A stretch of DNA of 64,000 nucleotides. Origin: CAZMGV01 sp964621525 [NCBI: uncultured bacterium]. GTDB lineage: Bacteria; JAGRBM01. The notes under the pieces are model-generated. The model was not told the DNA's origin. It did not search any database and saw nothing but the letters and a program-made list of their open reading frames with translations. The DNA is taken from positions 138,827-202,826 of the forward strand of contig CAZUMS010000002.1 in assembly GCA_964621525.1 (NCBI GenBank), in the 5' to 3' direction. A program made the translations under genes and the position numbers. Every line of letters starts with the position of its first letter. Position 1 is the first letter of the stretch. This document shows positions 40,955-53,476 of the stretch, in pieces.

Positions 40955-41470
40955 TCAGGCGGTCGGAGCGGCAGCCGGTTCAATTTGAAGCAAAAGGGTG
41001 CCTGATTCGACGGCAGTGCCGGGGGCAGGTCCGAGCTTCACTACCTTGCCTGCGACAGGGCTTTTCAGCTCATTCTGCATCTTCATTGCCTCGACAATGA
41101 CGATACCCTGTCCGGCCTTAACCTCATCCCCCGCTTTTACCTGGTATTTGACGACCTTGCCGGGCATGGGGGCCGAAATCGTACCGTCGGAACCGGCACC
41201 GCCACCCGCCGCCCCGGACCACTTGCGGTCGTCCGGGGTCTTGAGCGAGAGGTTTCCGCCTGGACGGGCGAGGATCACTTCCCTGGCGCCAGCCGTCGCC
41301 TGAACATCGTACGACCTGCCATTCAAAATGATGTGGAACTGGCCGCGCCCGAGGGGCTTCACGTCCACCGCGCGAATATCGTTGCCCACAACGAGTTCAT
41401 ACTGGCCGTTGCCACGGTCGCGGAGCCGTGCTGGGACTTTCTTGCCATTCCATTCGATTTCGAGCTGCAT
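40955..41470 (-). CDS. Biotin carboxyl carrier subunit of acyl-CoA carboxylase
   Basis: This 171-residue protein carries biotin between the carboxylase and carboxyltransferase subunits. The C-terminal biotinyl domain (about residues 97-165) has APMPGKVV, then EAMKMQN with the biotinylated K130. The N-terminal part (1-70) is a beta-rich docking domain. A Gly-rich linker joins them. This form is common in propionyl-CoA and related carboxylases with a separate carrier. It is the last gene of the three-gene carboxylase operon. Confidence 0.92.
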   Translation of the reverse strand: MQLEIEWNGKKVPARLRDRGNGQYELVVGNDIRAVDVKPLGRGQFHIILNGRSYDVQATAGAREVILARPGGNLSLKTPDDRKWSGAAGGGAGSDGTISAPMPGKVVKYQVKAGDEVKAGQGIVIVEAMKMQNELKSPVAGKVVKLGPAPGTAVESGTLLLQIEPAAAPTA

Positions 41471-41497
41471 AAGAGGTTCCTTGGCGTAAATTGGCTG

Positions 41498-43009
41498 TCA
41501 GAGGCGGCGGAGCTGGGCCGCACGGGCGGCAAGCTTCCAGAGGCTGGTACCGTCGCCGGCAGGCGTTCCGGCCGGGGCCGCCTGCCCTTCGCCTGCCTTT
41601 GCCAGCAGGGCGGCCGCAAGGGCCAGATCCCGCTCGCTGTCGGCGGGCGGTTCGCCTTTGAACTTGAACGTCGTGTCCAGCCAGTGCGTGTGGAAGTCAC
41701 CGGTTTTGAAATCCGGGTGGTCCATCACAGCAAGGTGGAACGGGATGTTCGTCGTGATTCCGCCGATCTTGTACTCCAGAAGCGCCCGCTTCATGCGCTG
41801 GGTGGCTTCCTCGCGGGTCGCGCCCCAAGTGATCAGCTTGGCGATCATCGGGTCGTAGGACATGGGCACTTCCCAGCCCTCGTAGACGCCGCCGTCCACG
41901 CGGACACCGGGGCCCTCGGGGTTCTGGAGAAAGGTGATGAGGCCGGGAGAGGGCATGTAGTTGTTCGCCGGATCTTCGGCGCAGATGCGGCATTCGATCG
42001 AGTGGCCGCGCTTCTTGATGTCCGCCTGCGTGAAGGGGAGCTTCTCTCCCTGGGCGACGAGCAGCTGCGTCTTCACGAGATCGATGCCCGTCACCTGTTC
42101 CGTGACCGGATGTTCCACCTGGATACGGGTGTTCATCTCGAGGAAGTAGTAGTTCTGGTTCGCGTCCATGATGAATTCGACCGTGCCGGCGTTCGTGTAG
42201 CCGCAGGCCCGGCCCGCCTTGATGGCGTCCTGGCCCATTTTCTCGGCCACTTCGGGGCGGACGAACGGGGAGGGGCACTCCTCCACCACCTTCTGGTGGC
42301 GGCGCTGGAGCGAACACTCGCGTTCATAGAGGTGCACGCCGTTGCCGTGCTCGTCGAACATCACCTGGATTTCGATATGGCGGGGCTTATCGATGTATTT
42401 CTCGATGTAGACTGAGCTGTCGCCGAAGAAGCTCTGCGCCTCGGCCTGGGCGAGTCCCAAGGCACTCTCCAGCTCGTCTTCCGAGCGGACCACGCGCATG
42501 CCCTTGCCGCCGCCGCCGTTCACCGCCTTCACGATGATCGGGTAACCGACACTCTTGGCCGTTTTCTTCGCGTCGGTGAGGTCCTTCAGGGGTTCCTTGT
42601 CGCCGGGAACCACCGGAACGCCGCCCTTGATCGCCTGCTGGCGAGCGGCGGTCTTGGAACCCATGGCGTCGATGGCATCGGGCGGCGGCCCCACCCAGAT
42701 GAAACCGGCGTCGATCACGGCGCGGGAGAAATGCGTCCGTTCGGAGAGGAATCCATAGCCAGGATGAACGGCATTGGCGCCGGACTTCTTCATCACGTCG
42801 ATGATCTTGTCCGCCCGGAGGTAGCTCTGGGCGCTCTCGGTCGGGCCGATATGATAGGCCTCGTCGGCCATGCGGACGTGGAGCGACGCCCGGTCGATGT
42901 CCGAGTATACGGCGACGGTGGGGATGCCGAGGTCGCGGGCGGCGCGAATCACCCGGATGGCAATCTCGCCGCGGTTGGCGACCAGCAGTTTCTTGATCTT
43001 CTTGCTCAT
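41498..43009 (-). CDS. accC: Biotin carboxylase subunit
   Basis: It carboxylates carrier-bound biotin using ATP and bicarbonate. The 503-residue protein has the ATP-grasp features: KKLLVANRGEIAIRVIRA at the start and GGGGKGMRVV in the glycine loop. The HIEIQVMFDEHGNGVHLYERECSLQRRHQKVVEE segment and FLEMNTRIQVEHPVTE follow. The end has extra Ala/Gly-rich residues beyond the usual 450. It lies between the carboxyltransferase and carrier genes. The acyl-CoA used is set by the carboxyltransferase. Confidence 0.95.
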   Translation of the reverse strand: MSKKIKKLLVANRGEIAIRVIRAARDLGIPTVAVYSDIDRASLHVRMADEAYHIGPTESAQSYLRADKIIDVMKKSGANAVHPGYGFLSERTHFSRAVIDAGFIWVGPPPDAIDAMGSKTAARQQAIKGGVPVVPGDKEPLKDLTDAKKTAKSVGYPIIVKAVNGGGGKGMRVVRSEDELESALGLAQAEAQSFFGDSSVYIEKYIDKPRHIEIQVMFDEHGNGVHLYERECSLQRRHQKVVEECPSPFVRPEVAEKMGQDAIKAGRACGYTNAGTVEFIMDANQNYYFLEMNTRIQVEHPVTEQVTGIDLVKTQLLVAQGEKLPFTQADIKKRGHSIECRICAEDPANNYMPSPGLITFLQNPEGPGVRVDGGVYEGWEVPMSYDPMIAKLITWGATREEATQRMKRALLEYKIGGITTNIPFHLAVMDHPDFKTGDFHTHWLDTTFKFKGEPPADSERDLALAAALLAKAGEGQAAPAGTPAGDGTSLWKLAARAAQLRRL

Positions 43010-43047
43010 GTGGGGTGCTTCCCTTCAGGGAAAAGGCCGTCCAGGAA

Positions 43048-44598
<1,551 letters not shown>

Positions 44599-44928
44599 GG
44601 AAGGTCTCTTTCTTCGGGGATGAATGCTGCGGCGGGCGGGCCGGACCACCCGGGGAGGGGGCACGACCACCGCCGACGGCCCGCGTCAATAGCGCCGTTT
44701 TGACTGGCGGGTCAAGAACTTTCAGGCCGAAAAGCGAGGGCCTAAGGTGCGAAGAAGATTACGCAATTAGGGAAGTGTGGCCGTGATCTGCCACGCTACG
44801 CCGTACGTGCCAGTCAGGATCGAGGTTACCTTTCGGTCCATCCCCCGGGCCGGGGTTGTTTTCCGGCGGCGAATGTCCAAAATGACTGCCTAGGCCGCCG
44901 CAACTGGCGGATATGCAAGGAATTTTCC
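44599..44928. other. Divergent intergenic region, carboxylase operon / rlmN
   Basis: The 330 bases contain no gene that I can support. They should hold promoters for the carboxylase operon (minus) and rlmN (plus). The only clear site is the inverted repeat at 44700-44715. Confidence 0.55.
44700..44715. promoter_or_regulatory. Inverted repeat TTGAC-N6-GTCAA, possible operator
   Basis: The two perfect 5-base arms are separated by six bases, about 100 bases upstream of the carboxyltransferase start. The spacing suits a dimeric helix-turn-helix regulator. One arm (TTGACC on the minus strand) also resembles a -35 box. The match could be chance. Confidence 0.3.
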
Positions 44929-46077
44929 GTGAGCGAGAGCGTCACAGCCCCCCAGCCGGTCGAAGAGACCTTCCTGAACGAGCTGGTGGAGTCGCCGGAA
45001 CCCGCGCCGCCTCTGGCGGCCCGGACGAACCTGCTCGACCTCTCGCCGGCCGATCTCGAGGCGTTCCTGGGCCGTCTCGGCAAGGAGAAGTTCCGGGCGC
45101 GTCAGCTCTTGCTCTGGATATACGACCGCGGGATCACGGATTTCGGGGAGATGAGCAATCTCGCCAAGGATTTCCGCAGCGGCCTCGCGGAGCTGGCCGA
45201 GATCCGGATGCCGACCGAAGCCCGGCGCGAGCAGTCGGTTGACGGAACCACCAAGTTCCTGTTCCGGCTGGACGACGGCGAATTCATCGAATCGGTGCTG
45301 ATCCCCGAGGACGACCGCATGACCCTGTGCGTCTCGTCGCAGGCGGGCTGCGCCATGGCGTGCGAGTTCTGCCTGACGGCCCGGCTCGGCCTCAAGCGCA
45401 ACCTGAAGGTCTGGGAGATCGTGGGGCAGGTGCTTCATGTGAAGCTCGCCATGCGCGAGCTGTTCCCCGAGCGGCGGCTCTCCAACATCGTCTTCATGGG
45501 CATGGGCGAGCCGCTCCAGAATCTGGAGAAAGTCGGCAAGGCCTGCGACCTCCTGACGAGCGACTTCGGGTTCAAGATCTCGACCCGCCGGGTAACGGTT
45601 TCGACCGTGGGACTCGTGCCCCAGATCCGCCGGTTCTGCGACGTGACGAACGTCAATCTCGCCGTGTCGCTGAACGCGACGACCGACGAAGTGCGGGACC
45701 GGATCATGCCGATCAACCGCAAGTGGCCGATCGCGAAGCTTATCGAAGCACTCAGGGAAGTCCCGCTGGACGGCCGCCGCCGGATCACGATCGAATACGT
45801 GATGCTGAAGGGCCTCAACGACACACTGGATGACGCCCGTCGGCTCACCGAGCTGCTCGCCGGCCTGCCGTGCAAGATCAACCTGCTCCCCTGGAATCCT
45901 TTCCCCGGAACGGATCTCGAGACGCCCGATCCGGCCGAGGTCGTGAAGTTCCAGAACTACCTGATCGAGCACAACATGAACGCCCGGGTCCGCACGCCCA
46001 GGGGACGCGACATTTCCGCCGCCTGCGGCATGCTGAAGGGCATCGAAACCGGAGCGATGAAAGTTGCGAAGGCCTGA
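44929..46077 (+). CDS. rlmN: 23S rRNA (A2503-C2) methyltransferase RlmN
   Basis: This radical SAM methyltransferase modifies A2503 of 23S rRNA and A37 of some tRNAs. The 382-residue protein has CAMACEFC with ligands C141, C145 and C148. The resolving-type Cys134 lies in MTLCVSSQAG and the methyl-carrying Cys366 in SAACGML. GMGEP and LLPWNPFPG are also typical. The N-terminus carries about 30 extra Pro/Glu residues before the HhH-like domain. GTG start. The next gene begins inside its end. Confidence 0.96.
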   Translation: MSESVTAPQPVEETFLNELVESPEPAPPLAARTNLLDLSPADLEAFLGRLGKEKFRARQLLLWIYDRGITDFGEMSNLAKDFRSGLAELAEIRMPTEARREQSVDGTTKFLFRLDDGEFIESVLIPEDDRMTLCVSSQAGCAMACEFCLTARLGLKRNLKVWEIVGQVLHVKLAMRELFPERRLSNIVFMGMGEPLQNLEKVGKACDLLTSDFGFKISTRRVTVSTVGLVPQIRRFCDVTNVNLAVSLNATTDEVRDRIMPINRKWPIAKLIEALREVPLDGRRRITIEYVMLKGLNDTLDDARRLTELLAGLPCKINLLPWNPFPGTDLETPDPAEVVKFQNYLIEHNMNARVRTPRGRDISAACGMLKGIETGAMKVAKA

Positions 46078-46552
46078 AGCCGCGCTGTTCGCGGCCCTGT
46101 GTGTGCTCCTGGCGGGTTCCTGCGACCGGCCGCCGGATGGTCCGCCCGACATCCGGCTTGAGCTCGGAACCTTCAAGTCCCCTCTGTGCGAGATCGATAA
46201 CGTCCGAGACACCTTTGCCCTTGATGAACCCATGAGCATGGTCGTGCGCAGCGATCGGCCCATTAACCGGCCGGGCGAGCGCCATACGATCTATCTGGTC
46301 CGCCTGACGCCGGTGCCCGGCTACGACGAGCCGGGCCGGACGGAAGTGGACCGGATCAACCTGCCGGTGGACCCGAAGCAATCCCGCCTATGCGCCGCAG
46401 GGCCCAAGCTCACGCCCCGCCAGTTCGGTGTCCGCGAGCCGGGCCGCTACGAAATCGGCCTGTGGATCGACGAGCAGCGCACTGCCTGGACGAACGTGAA
46501 CATCCTTCCGCCGAAGAATCCCGCCGGCGAGAGGCCGCCCGAAGGCGGCTGA
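46064..46552 (+). CDS. Putative lipoprotein
   Basis: The 162-residue protein has a TTG start overlapping the rlmN end by 14 bases. The short basic N-terminus, hydrophobic segment and LLAGSC lipobox suggest a lipoprotein. The mature part looks like a single beta-sandwich with a repeated R-P-G-E/R-Y pattern. It has two further cysteines (in FKSPLCEID and SRLCAAG) that could pair. No family is recognised. Confidence 0.7.
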   Translation: MRRPEAALFAALCVLLAGSCDRPPDGPPDIRLELGTFKSPLCEIDNVRDTFALDEPMSMVVRSDRPINRPGERHTIYLVRLTPVPGYDEPGRTEVDRINLPVDPKQSRLCAAGPKLTPRQFGVREPGRYEIGLWIDEQRTAWTNVNILPPKNPAGERPPEGG

Positions 46553-46565
46553 GAGAGTTTCCGAA

Positions 46566-47423
46566 ATGGCCTCCCCGGCGAAGAAGCTCCCCGGCAATGT
46601 GCCCGGCGACTATTTCGTCGATTCCACCTGCATCGACTGCGGCACCTGCAGAATCCTCGCTCCTGCCCACTTCACGGAACACGGCAATGCGTCCGTCGTC
46701 TGGGCGCAGCCCTCGAGTGACGAAGCCGTACGTGCTGCCACGCGGGCACTGCTGGCGTGTCCCACGGGCTCCATCGGCACCACGGGAACGAATCGCTCGA
46801 AAGAAGTGATGGCGGAGTTCCCCATGGAGCTCGAGGACGGGGTTTTCTACAACGGCTTTACGTCGCCGGGATCGTTCGGTGGTTCCAGCTATTTTATCCG
46901 CCATCCGGAGGGGAACTGGCTGATCGATTCGCCGAGGTTCCTGCCCCATCTGGCGGCCCGGTTCGAGGCCTTCGGCGGCATCCGTTATATCTTCCTCACG
47001 CACCGGGACGACGTGGCGGACGCAGCCCGTTATGCCTCAAAATTCGGTGCCCGGCGGATCATCCACCGGGGCGATCTTTCCGCCCAGCCGGGGGCCGAGC
47101 AGGTTCTGGACGGGGAGGAAACGGTCCGGATTTCGGACGATTTCCTCGTGATTCCCGTGCCCGGTCACTCGCCGGGGCATCTCGCGCTCCGCTACCGGGA
47201 AAAATTCCTCTTTACCGGCGACCATGTGTGGTGGGATACGGACGAGAACCGCCTCGGAGCGTCCCGCGAGGTGTGCTGGTTTTCCTGGAGCAGCCAGAAG
47301 GCGTCCATGGAGCGGCTCGTGGATTATGCGGCGGAGTGGGTGCTGCCCGGGCACGGCGCCTGGCAGAAGCTTCCCGCCTGCACGATGAAGCGGGAACTCT
47401 CGGAGCTTGCGGCGCGGATGTAA
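46566..47423 (+). CDS. Ferredoxin-metallo-beta-lactamase fold fusion
   Basis: The first 70 of 285 residues form a mono-cluster ferredoxin domain with C22, C25, C28 and C65 (the last followed by Pro), suited to one [4Fe-4S] cluster. Residues about 90-275 have the metallo-beta-lactamase fold. The usual HxHxDH is replaced by H146-R-D-D-V-A-D, while H201 (PGHSPGH), D219/H220 (TGDH) and the final GHG are kept. An MBL with an N-terminal ferredoxin is known from cyanobacteria and plants, with no firm function. A redox or Fe-S-linked hydrolase is inferred. It is convergent with nuoN. Confidence 0.85.
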   Translation: MASPAKKLPGNVPGDYFVDSTCIDCGTCRILAPAHFTEHGNASVVWAQPSSDEAVRAATRALLACPTGSIGTTGTNRSKEVMAEFPMELEDGVFYNGFTSPGSFGGSSYFIRHPEGNWLIDSPRFLPHLAARFEAFGGIRYIFLTHRDDVADAARYASKFGARRIIHRGDLSAQPGAEQVLDGEETVRISDDFLVIPVPGHSPGHLALRYREKFLFTGDHVWWDTDENRLGASREVCWFSWSSQKASMERLVDYAAEWVLPGHGAWQKLPACTMKRELSELAARM

Positions 47424-47445
47424 GCGGAAAAGCGGGGACTGCCGC

Positions 47446-48939
47446 TCAGAACAGCACGGTGAGTTTGGACCGGATCGCCTCGAAGTAGCTGGCGTGGAGG
47501 CGCCCGCTTGCCGGGATGGCGGCGACACCGAGTTCCACCGCGAGCAGGAGTGCGACCACAAGGCCCGCAGCATGGGCCGGCGTGACCGTGACGGGGCTTT
47601 CAGCCTTCCGGTCGGCGGCGTCCTCGAAATACATCGCCGAGATCAGCTTCAGGTAGTAGTAGACGCCGACCACGGACGAGAGGATGCCGGCGATGGCGAG
47701 CGTATAGAGTTTCGACTGCACGGCGGCCGAGAACAGGTAGAACTTGCCGGTAAAGCCCACGAGCGGCGGAATGCCTGCCAGCGAGAGCAGGAATACGGTG
47801 AGGAGGAGGGCGAGGACGGGGTGTTTCCGGCCGAACCCCTTGAGGCCTTCCACCGAGAGTCCGTGGGTCCCCTGCCGCTCGGCGGCAATCAGGACGGCGA
47901 AGGCACCGGTGTTCGAGGCGGCGTACCCGAACAGGTAGAACAGGACGGCGGCGGTCGCTTCGTTCCCGGCGCCGGGCGTCGCCGCGGCGCAGATGCCAAC
48001 CAGCAGGTAGCCCGCGTGGGCGATAGACGAATAGGCGAGCAGGCGCTTCACGTCGGTCTGGTTCAGGGCGAGGATATTGCCGAGCGCCATCGTCAGGATG
48101 GCGAGCGCCTGTAGCACCGGATACCACTGGGCGGAGATCGGGGCGAGGCCGTCCAGGGTCACGCGGGCGATGGCGCCCACGGCCGCGGCCTTCACGCCGG
48201 TGCTCATGAACGCCGTCACCGGGGTCGGAGCGCCCTGATAAACGTCCGGAGCCCACATGTGGAAAGGCACGGCGCCGATCTTGAACGCGAGGCCGACCAG
48301 CAGGAATCCCGTCCCGAACAGGGCGAGGAAACCTTCAGAACCCAGCGCGTCGCCGCCAAGAGCCGAGCGGATCTCGGTGATGTTGGTCGAGCCCGTTGCA
48401 CCGTAGAGCAGGGCGATGCCGTAGAGCAGGAAGGCAGAGGCGAATCCGCCGGTGATCAGGTACTTGAGGGCCGCCTCGATGGAGGTCTCCCGCCGCCGGG
48501 CGAAGCCGGTGAGGATATAGACGGAGATCGACATGACCTCGACGGCAAGGAACACGAGGATGAGATCCGCGGCAGAGGCGAGCAGCATCATTCCGTAGGC
48601 GGCGAACAGAAGGATCGATACATATTCGCCCCGGTGTTCGTCCGGGTGCTTGTCGAGATGGGCGGAGGCCGCGAGCAGCGAAAGGAATGCGCCAAGGATG
48701 ATGGCCATCTGCAGGACGACGGAAAAGCCGTCCACGACGACCATGCTCTTAAAGGCGGTGGCGTGGTAGCCGAGCAGCTTCGTGAGCCAGACGCCGGCGG
48801 CGGCGAGCCCGGCCGCGCCGATTGCCGTGTAGACGGGCGAATGGCGGTCCGGAACGAGCATCGAGAGGATCAGCACCAGGATTGCCGTGCCGAGCACGAC
48901 GATCTGGGGGGCGATGGTCCAGTAGTAGAGGTCGTTCAC
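47446..48939 (-). CDS. nuoN: NADH-quinone oxidoreductase subunit N (downstream copy)
   Basis: This antiporter-like membrane subunit of complex I has 497 residues and about 14 helices. The proton-path residues are present: the Glu in VFLAVEVMSISVYIL, Lys in VGLAFKIGAVPFH, Lys in STGVKAAAVG and Lys in GFTGKFYLF. The FH-x-WAPDVYQGAPTPVTAF segment is typical of NuoN. It is the last gene of the operon and overlaps nuoM as ATGA. A second NuoN lies upstream of nuoA. Confidence 0.95.
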   Translation of the reverse strand: MNDLYYWTIAPQIVVLGTAILVLILSMLVPDRHSPVYTAIGAAGLAAAGVWLTKLLGYHATAFKSMVVVDGFSVVLQMAIILGAFLSLLAASAHLDKHPDEHRGEYVSILLFAAYGMMLLASAADLILVFLAVEVMSISVYILTGFARRRETSIEAALKYLITGGFASAFLLYGIALLYGATGSTNITEIRSALGGDALGSEGFLALFGTGFLLVGLAFKIGAVPFHMWAPDVYQGAPTPVTAFMSTGVKAAAVGAIARVTLDGLAPISAQWYPVLQALAILTMALGNILALNQTDVKRLLAYSSIAHAGYLLVGICAAATPGAGNEATAAVLFYLFGYAASNTGAFAVLIAAERQGTHGLSVEGLKGFGRKHPVLALLLTVFLLSLAGIPPLVGFTGKFYLFSAAVQSKLYTLAIAGILSSVVGVYYYLKLISAMYFEDAADRKAESPVTVTPAHAAGLVVALLLAVELGVAAIPASGRLHASYFEAIRSKLTVLF

Positions 48940-50555
48940 CGGAGTCCGTCTCCCTTCACGGCATCGGACGGTGCCTGGGCCACGGCGGTTTCGGATCCGA
49001 ACCGGCGGGCGAGGAGCGCCTGCCCTTCGGCATCATCCGCAGGCAGCGAACGGGCCACACCGGCACGGGAGAAAATCTTTACGTGGTGTTCGACCGGTAC
49101 CTTGAATGTCTTCGTAAAGAAACCGGGGACGACGCCCATGACCACGACCAGCACGGCAAGGGGAGCGAGGTAGCCTATTTCCCTGGCCGTGACGTCCTTC
49201 AGCTTGCGGTTCTCGGGGTTTGTAACCGGCCCATAGAGAAGCCGTTGGACGGCCCAGAGCATGTAGACCGCGCCGAGGACCACGCCAGTGGCGGCGACCG
49301 CCGTAAGGGCCTTCGCGTTCGGTACGGCGGAAACGAAGCTTCCGAGCAGGATCGAGAATTCGCCGACGAAACCGTTGGTGCCGGGCAGCGCCACCGAGGC
49401 GAGCATGGCAATGATCATGAAGAACGAAAATACGGGAACGACCGTCGCGAGGCCGCCGTAGTCCGCGATCCGGCGCGTGTGGCGGCGTTCGTACACGACG
49501 CCGACCAGGAAGAACAGCATGCCGGTCGAGATGCCGTGGTTCAGCATCTGGTAGATCGCCCCGGATGTGGAGGCTTCGGTGAAAGCGAACAGGCCGAGCA
49601 CGACGAAACCGAGGTGCGACACTGACGAATAGGCGACGAGCTTCTTGATGTCCGGCTGGACCATGGCGACCAGCGCGCCGTAGACGATGCCGGTGACGGC
49701 CAGCGCCATGAACACCGGGGCGGCCTCGATGGCGGCCGCCGGGTAGAGGGGCATGGCGAACCGCAGGAAGCCGTAAGTGCCCAGCTTGAGGAGCACGCCG
49801 GCGAGGATCACCGAACCGCCCGTGGGGGCTTCCACATGGGCGTCGGGCAGCCAGGTGTGGAGCGGGAATACCGGCACCTTGATGGCGAAGGCGAGGGCAT
49901 AAGCGGCGAACAGCCACCGCTGCGTGGAGAGCGGGATCTGCCGGCCGAGAAGCTGCGCCAGCTCGAAAGTGACGGTTCCGGTCGCCTGGTGGTGATAGTG
50001 CACCGTCGCAAGAATGGCGATCAGCATCAGGACCGACCCGGCCATCGTGTAGAGGAAGAACTTCACGGCGGCATAGATGCGACGCTCGCCGCCCCAGATG
50101 CCGATGAGCAGGTACATGGGGACGAGCATCACTTCCCAGAACACGTAGAACAGGAACAGGTCCTGCGCGAAGAATGCACCGAGCATGCCGACCTCGAGGA
50201 GCAGCATGGCGGCGTAGTAGGAGCCCGCGCGCTTCTCCACGCCGGTCCAGGCGGACAGGAGGATCAGCGGCATGAGGAATGTCGTCAGGATGACGAGCAG
50301 GAGCGAAAGACCGTCGATGCCGACCAGATACTTGATGCCGTAGGGTTCGATCCAGTGGAAAGCCTCGACGAACTGGAGGCCGGTGGCGCTGAGGTCGAAC
50401 CGGTACCAGAGAACGAGGGAGGCGAGGAACTCCGCCGCGGCGAAAGAAATTCCGGCAAGCCGGGCCGGGCCCTGGTCCTCGATCACGCGCCCCAGAACGA
50501 AGGTAATGACCGCGCCGATGGCGGGCAGGACAAGCAGTGCTGTCAGGAGACCCAT
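48936..50555 (-). CDS. nuoM: NADH-quinone oxidoreductase subunit M (downstream copy)
   Basis: This 539-residue antiporter-like subunit has the key Glu in YVFWEVMLVPMYL, Lys in AFAIKVPVFPLHTWLPDAHVEAP, Lys in GVLLKLGTYGF and Glu in GFVGEFSIL. The C-terminal tail after the last helix is about 45 residues and Ala-rich. I start at ATG 50555 (MGLLTALLVLP), two bases after the nuoL stop. It corresponds to a second NuoM at the right edge of the window. Confidence 0.95.
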   Translation of the reverse strand: MGLLTALLVLPAIGAVITFVLGRVIEDQGPARLAGISFAAAEFLASLVLWYRFDLSATGLQFVEAFHWIEPYGIKYLVGIDGLSLLLVILTTFLMPLILLSAWTGVEKRAGSYYAAMLLLEVGMLGAFFAQDLFLFYVFWEVMLVPMYLLIGIWGGERRIYAAVKFFLYTMAGSVLMLIAILATVHYHHQATGTVTFELAQLLGRQIPLSTQRWLFAAYALAFAIKVPVFPLHTWLPDAHVEAPTGGSVILAGVLLKLGTYGFLRFAMPLYPAAAIEAAPVFMALAVTGIVYGALVAMVQPDIKKLVAYSSVSHLGFVVLGLFAFTEASTSGAIYQMLNHGISTGMLFFLVGVVYERRHTRRIADYGGLATVVPVFSFFMIIAMLASVALPGTNGFVGEFSILLGSFVSAVPNAKALTAVAATGVVLGAVYMLWAVQRLLYGPVTNPENRKLKDVTAREIGYLAPLAVLVVVMGVVPGFFTKTFKVPVEHHVKIFSRAGVARSLPADDAEGQALLARRFGSETAVAQAPSDAVKGDGLR

Positions 50556-50557
50556 GT

Positions 50558-52648
<2,091 letters not shown>

Positions 52649-52652
52649 GACT

Positions 52653-52973
52653 TTAGGCCGGATCCTCCAGCGCGCGGGCTTCTTCGATATCTACCGTCCG
52701 GCGGAGCCGGTAGTAGGCAATGAGAATGGCGAGACCGAGGGCCGCCTCGGCGGCAGCGACGGCCATGACGATCACGACGAGGCCCTGGCCGGTCATGTCG
52801 TTGTGCAGGCGGCTGAATCCGACGAGCGCCAGGTTCACGGCGTTCAGCATCAGTTCCACCGATACGAGCATCAGGATGGCGTTCCGGCGGGTGACGACGC
52901 CGTAAGCGCCGATGAAAAACATGGCGAGCGAGAGCAGTACTACTGTCTGCGGATTGAGGCCCGGCGCGATCAT
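52653..52973 (-). CDS. nuoK: NADH-quinone oxidoreductase subunit K
   Basis: This 106-residue MrpC-like subunit has three helices. The conserved Glu pair lies in VSVELMLNAVNL and AAAEAALGLAIL. It starts at the ATG overlapping the nuoJ stop. The C-terminal tail is slightly longer than usual and acidic. Confidence 0.96.
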   Translation of the reverse strand: MIAPGLNPQTVVLLSLAMFFIGAYGVVTRRNAILMLVSVELMLNAVNLALVGFSRLHNDMTGQGLVVIVMAVAAAEAALGLAILIAYYRLRRTVDIEEARALEDPA

Positions 52974-53476
52974 GCGTCATCCCTCCGGGCGACCCAGACG
53001 GCCCCGATGGTCGCCACGAGCAGGAGCACGGAGGCGACCTCGAAGGGCAGGGTGAAATCGACGATGATCGTCCGGGCGATCTGCTCCACGGTGCCGAGCC
53101 CCTCGGCGGTCTCTCCGAAGGTGTCCATCCTGATCGAGAGGATCTTCGAGGCGACGAGGGCGAACGTCGATGCGGCCGCGGCGATACCGAGGAACCGCCC
53201 CGTGACGTTCTTCGTCGGGGTCTTGATGTCCCCGGCACGGAGATCGAGCAGCATGATGACGAAGGTGACAAGGACAAGAATCGCGCCCGCATAGACGATG
53301 ATCTGTGCGGCGGCGAGGAAATGGGCGTCCAGCATCACGAAGATGCCTGCGAGGGCAAAGAACGTGACGATGAGCGACATGACCGCCTGCACAGGGTCGT
53401 CCACCGTGACGACCAGCAGCGACGAACCGATCGCCATGCCGGCCAGGATCACGAAAAGGATATCGGCGCCCGTCAT
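52970..53476 (-). CDS. nuoJ: NADH-quinone oxidoreductase subunit J
   Basis: This 168-residue membrane subunit has five helices, including the conserved AAAQIIVYAGAILVLVTFVIML segment with its pi-bulge Tyr. The start at ATG 53476 overlaps the nuoH stop as ATGA. A longer frame upstream is only nuoH read out of phase. NuoI is normally encoded between nuoH and nuoJ, and there is no space for it here. Confidence 0.95.
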   Translation of the reverse strand: MTGADILFVILAGMAIGSSLLVVTVDDPVQAVMSLIVTFFALAGIFVMLDAHFLAAAQIIVYAGAILVLVTFVIMLLDLRAGDIKTPTKNVTGRFLGIAAAASTFALVASKILSIRMDTFGETAEGLGTVEQIARTIIVDFTLPFEVASVLLLVATIGAVWVARRDDA

